NCBI GenBank assembly: GCA_032027145.1
Contig: JAVSMP010000001.1
Location: 1,702,903 to 1,766,902 of the forward strand
DNA from: Ignavibacterium sp.
Lineage (GTDB): Bacteria; Bacteroidota; Ignavibacteria; Ignavibacteriales; Ignavibacteriaceae
Direction of reading: 5' to 3'
DNA: 64,000 nt
How positions within the stretch are numbered: position 1 is the first letter of the stretch; each line of letters begins with the position of its first letter. Below are positions 62,183-64,000 of the stretch, piece after piece. The notes under the pieces were generated by a model. That model was not told the DNA's origin, ran no database searches, and worked only from the letters and a program-made list of their open reading frames with translations. Both the position numbers and the translations under genes were made by a program.

Positions 62183-63775
62183 ATGAAATACAAGTTACAT
62201 TTGTTCATTATTCTCTCTTCATTTTTCCTTTGGAGTTCTTTATATGCTCAAACTCCATTGATCAATGAGTTGTTCTCACGAGGAACTGAAATCGAACCAG
62301 ACTGGATTGAAATCTATAATCCTACTTCATCATCAATAGATATTACTGGTTATAAGATTTATGATAGCGGCGGAAAGAACGGAACAAAACCCAAAAAAGA
62401 ATTTCCTTCCGGATCAGTTATTCCTGCTAATGGATTTCTTGTAATAATTACAGATGATACAGATCCAAGTGGTTTTGGTTTATCAAGCGGTGGTGAGTGG
62501 GTTTGGTTTGAAAATACAAGCGGAACAGTAATAGATAGTGTTAATATGGCTGCTGTTACCGATCCCGAAGCATCTTATGGCAGACTTCCTGATGGGAGTG
62601 CAAACTGGCAAATATTAATTCCAAGAACAAGAGGTACGTCTAATACAATAATTGTAGTAACACCTGTCATTAACGAATTGTTCTCACGCGGAACTGAAAT
62701 CGAACCAGACTGGATTGAAATTTATAACCCTTCTTCTTTAGCAATGGACATTAGTGGTTATAAGATTTATGATAGCGGCGGAAAGAACGGAACAAAACCC
62801 AAAAAAGAATTTCCTTCCGGATCAGTTATTCCTGCTAATGGATTTCTTGTAATAATTACAGATGATACAGATCCAAGTGGTTTTGGTTTATCAAGCGGTG
62901 GTGAGTGGGTTTGGTTTGAAAATACAAGTGGAACAGTAATAGATAGTGTTAATATGGCTGCTGTTACTGATCCCGAAGCATCTTATGGCAGACTTCCTGA
63001 TGGGAGTGCAAACTGGCAGATATTAATTCCAAGAACAAGAGGTTATTCTAATGTTCCTGTTACTTCTCCAGTAGTGATTAATGAATTATTCTCACGTGGA
63101 ACCGATACAGAACCAGATTGGATTGAAATCTATAATCCCTCTTCATCATCAATGGATATTACAGGTTATAAGATTTATGATAGCGGTGGAAAGAACGGAA
63201 CAAAACCGAAAAAAGAATTTCCTTCCGGATCAGTTATTCCTGCTAATGGATTTCTTGTAATAATTACAGATGATACAGATCCAAGTGGTTTTGGTTTATC
63301 AAGCGGTGGTGAGTGGGTTTGGTTTGAAAATGCAAGCGGAACAGTAATAGATAGTGTTAATATGGCTGCTGTTACTGATACATCAGCATCCTATGGAAGG
63401 CTTCCAGATGGAAGTGCAAACTGGCAGATATTAATTCCAAGAACAAGAGGTTACTCAAATTCAACCACGGATGTCGAAGATGAAATTAATCCGGTTTCAG
63501 GATTTCAATTATCTCAGAACTATCCCAATCCATTCAATCCAGCAACAAAAATAAATTTCAGCTTAACTGTTGCTTCTAAAGTTAAGATTACAGTGTATAA
63601 TTTACTTGGTCAGATTATAAATCAACTTGTTAACGGCAATTATACAGCAGGGAATCATACTGTTAGTTTTAATGCAGATGGATTAAATAGTGGAGTGTAT
63701 TTTTACAAAATTGAGGCTGTTGGAATTGATGGACAGAATTTTGTTTCTACCAAAAAAATGATTCTAACCAAATAA
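62183..63775 (+). CDS. Secreted protein with three lamin-tail repeats and a T9SS-type C-terminal domain
   Basis: This 530-residue protein has a signal peptide (about 1-22, ending LYAQ) and three lamin-tail repeats of 136 residues each (about 26-161, 162-297, 298-420), almost identical to each other. The C-terminal domain has GFQLSQNYPNPFNPATKI, VYNLLGQII, GNHTVSFNADGLNSG and VYFYKIEA. This last domain is the FlgD-like/type IX secretion sorting type found on many exported proteins of Ignavibacteria and neighbours. It is probably cell-surface or released. It is a paralogue of the lipoprotein at 60405; no enzyme domain is present. Confidence 0.85.
   Translation: MKYKLHLFIILSSFFLWSSLYAQTPLINELFSRGTEIEPDWIEIYNPTSSSIDITGYKIYDSGGKNGTKPKKEFPSGSVIPANGFLVIITDDTDPSGFGLSSGGEWVWFENTSGTVIDSVNMAAVTDPEASYGRLPDGSANWQILIPRTRGTSNTIIVVTPVINELFSRGTEIEPDWIEIYNPSSLAMDISGYKIYDSGGKNGTKPKKEFPSGSVIPANGFLVIITDDTDPSGFGLSSGGEWVWFENTSGTVIDSVNMAAVTDPEASYGRLPDGSANWQILIPRTRGYSNVPVTSPVVINELFSRGTDTEPDWIEIYNPSSSSMDITGYKIYDSGGKNGTKPKKEFPSGSVIPANGFLVIITDDTDPSGFGLSSGGEWVWFENASGTVIDSVNMAAVTDTSASYGRLPDGSANWQILIPRTRGYSNSTTDVEDEINPVSGFQLSQNYPNPFNPATKINFSLTVASKVKITVYNLLGQIINQLVNGNYTAGNHTVSFNADGLNSGVYFYKIEAVGIDGQNFVSTKKMILTK
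62261..63452 (+). repeat. Three tandem 408-bp coding repeats (lamin-tail units)
   Basis: Units begin at 62261, 62669 and 63077, exactly 408 bp (136 codons) apart, the last one shorter. Most of each unit is the same at the DNA level; long stretches (for example AAGAACGGAACAAAACC and what follows) differ by only single bases. The start of each unit (the IYNP segment) and the end vary more. Confidence 0.85.
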
Positions 63776-63797
63776 ACTTTCAGAAGTATTTTTTTCA

Positions 63798-63832
63798 GAG
63801 TTCATATCTTACAGGATATGAACTCTTTTTTT
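63798..63832. terminator. Bidirectional terminator between convergent genes
   Basis: GAGTTCATATC (63798-63808) and GATATGAACTC (63815-63825) form a perfect 11-bp stem with a 6-base loop. On the plus strand TTTTTTT follows. On the minus strand the T-run is TGAAAAAAA-complementary, so it can serve both sides. Confidence 0.8.
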
Positions 63833-64000
63833 ATATATCCTTCTGTAAAGATTTTAAACCAGCTTTTAAAAAAAAGTAAGAACTTAACGATGCTATTAAA
63901 AAGAGTATCAAAGTACTGGTTATCAGATTAAATCTGGAAATTTGGTAGCCGCTTTTAACTTCCTGAAAGAAATTAAATACAGGCACAAAAAGAATTACAA
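63831..64000 (-). CDS. C-terminal end of a membrane protein (cut by window edge)
   Basis: On the minus strand a frame is open from the window end to a TAA at 63833-63831, giving the last 55 or so residues. It contains one clear TM helix (LITSTLILFLIASLSSYFFL) and ends KAGLKSLQKDI. The protein was not recognised. A terminator lies directly after its stop, supporting a real gene end. Confidence 0.55.
   Translation of the reverse strand, partial: VILFVPVFNFFQEVKSGYQISRFNLITSTLILFLIASLSSYFFLKAGLKSLQKDI

Noticed and set aside
62261-63452. Assembly artefact or transposon as explanation of the 408-bp repeats
   Set aside because: The units are in frame, match a known domain length, differ by scattered bases and sit within one open frame with signal peptide and sorting domain, so they are genuine domain repeats.

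Overview
The window is a gene-dense, AT-rich stretch of a bacterial chromosome. It most likely comes from the Ignavibacteria/Chlorobiota side of the Bacteroidota. The reasons are a C-terminal secretion-type domain with an NPFNP motif (end of the gene at 62183-63775), a DUF4783 protein, TAnnTTTG-type -7 promoter elements, many lipoproteins with short lipoboxes, and a dcw cluster with a PASTA-bearing FtsI. This placement rests on gene content only. No transposase, integrase or CRISPR array was seen.

Layout. 1-5800 is housekeeping: the end of an oligoendopeptidase F gene, a GMP reductase-like enzyme, a copper P-type ATPase with its small metallochaperone, an HU protein, a zinc-ribbon/TPR protein, a 31-residue AURKAIP1/COX24-type ribosomal protein with its terminator, and tRNA-Thr. 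5800-11300 is looser and more accessory: a lipoprotein joining a TonB-C-like domain to a parvulin-like domain, small membrane or unknown proteins, and a NarL-type two-component pair. 11477-27954 is a tightly overlapped division and cell-wall operon (mraZ, rsmH, ftsL, ftsI, murE, murF, mraY, murD, ftsW, murG, an unknown two-TM protein, murC, ftsQ, ftsA, ftsZ). It has a promoter and a three-repeat MraZ operator at its head.

28000-31900 holds small genes, an intact reading frame for only the C-terminal half of a DNA polymerase III alpha subunit, yajQ and tRNA-Pro. It also holds the most unusual locus: three apparently identical 317-bp tandem units, each made of a truncated tRNA-Pro 5' half, a palindrome and a mini GIY-YIG nuclease gene, abutting the intact tRNA-Pro. 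31940-34990 is a pyrimidine operon (pyrR-pyrB-pyrC) behind an attenuator-like hairpin. 35034-50158 carries a secreted FN3 lipoprotein, DUF4783, a 1276-residue NtrY-like kinase, an AddA-like helicase-nuclease with Fe-S cysteines, a fused SpmA/SpmB-type membrane protein and several metabolic enzymes.

50180-60386 looks like a phosphorus-related region. A PhnD-like binding protein, a histidine kinase and an NtrC-type regulator face divergently away from two CYTH-type proteins, a DASS transporter, a PhoU-like protein, a PiT phosphate transporter and an OprO/P-like porin. 60405-63775 carries secreted lamin-tail-domain proteins, one with three nearly identical 408-bp internal repeats. The window ends in the 3' end of a membrane protein gene on the minus strand.
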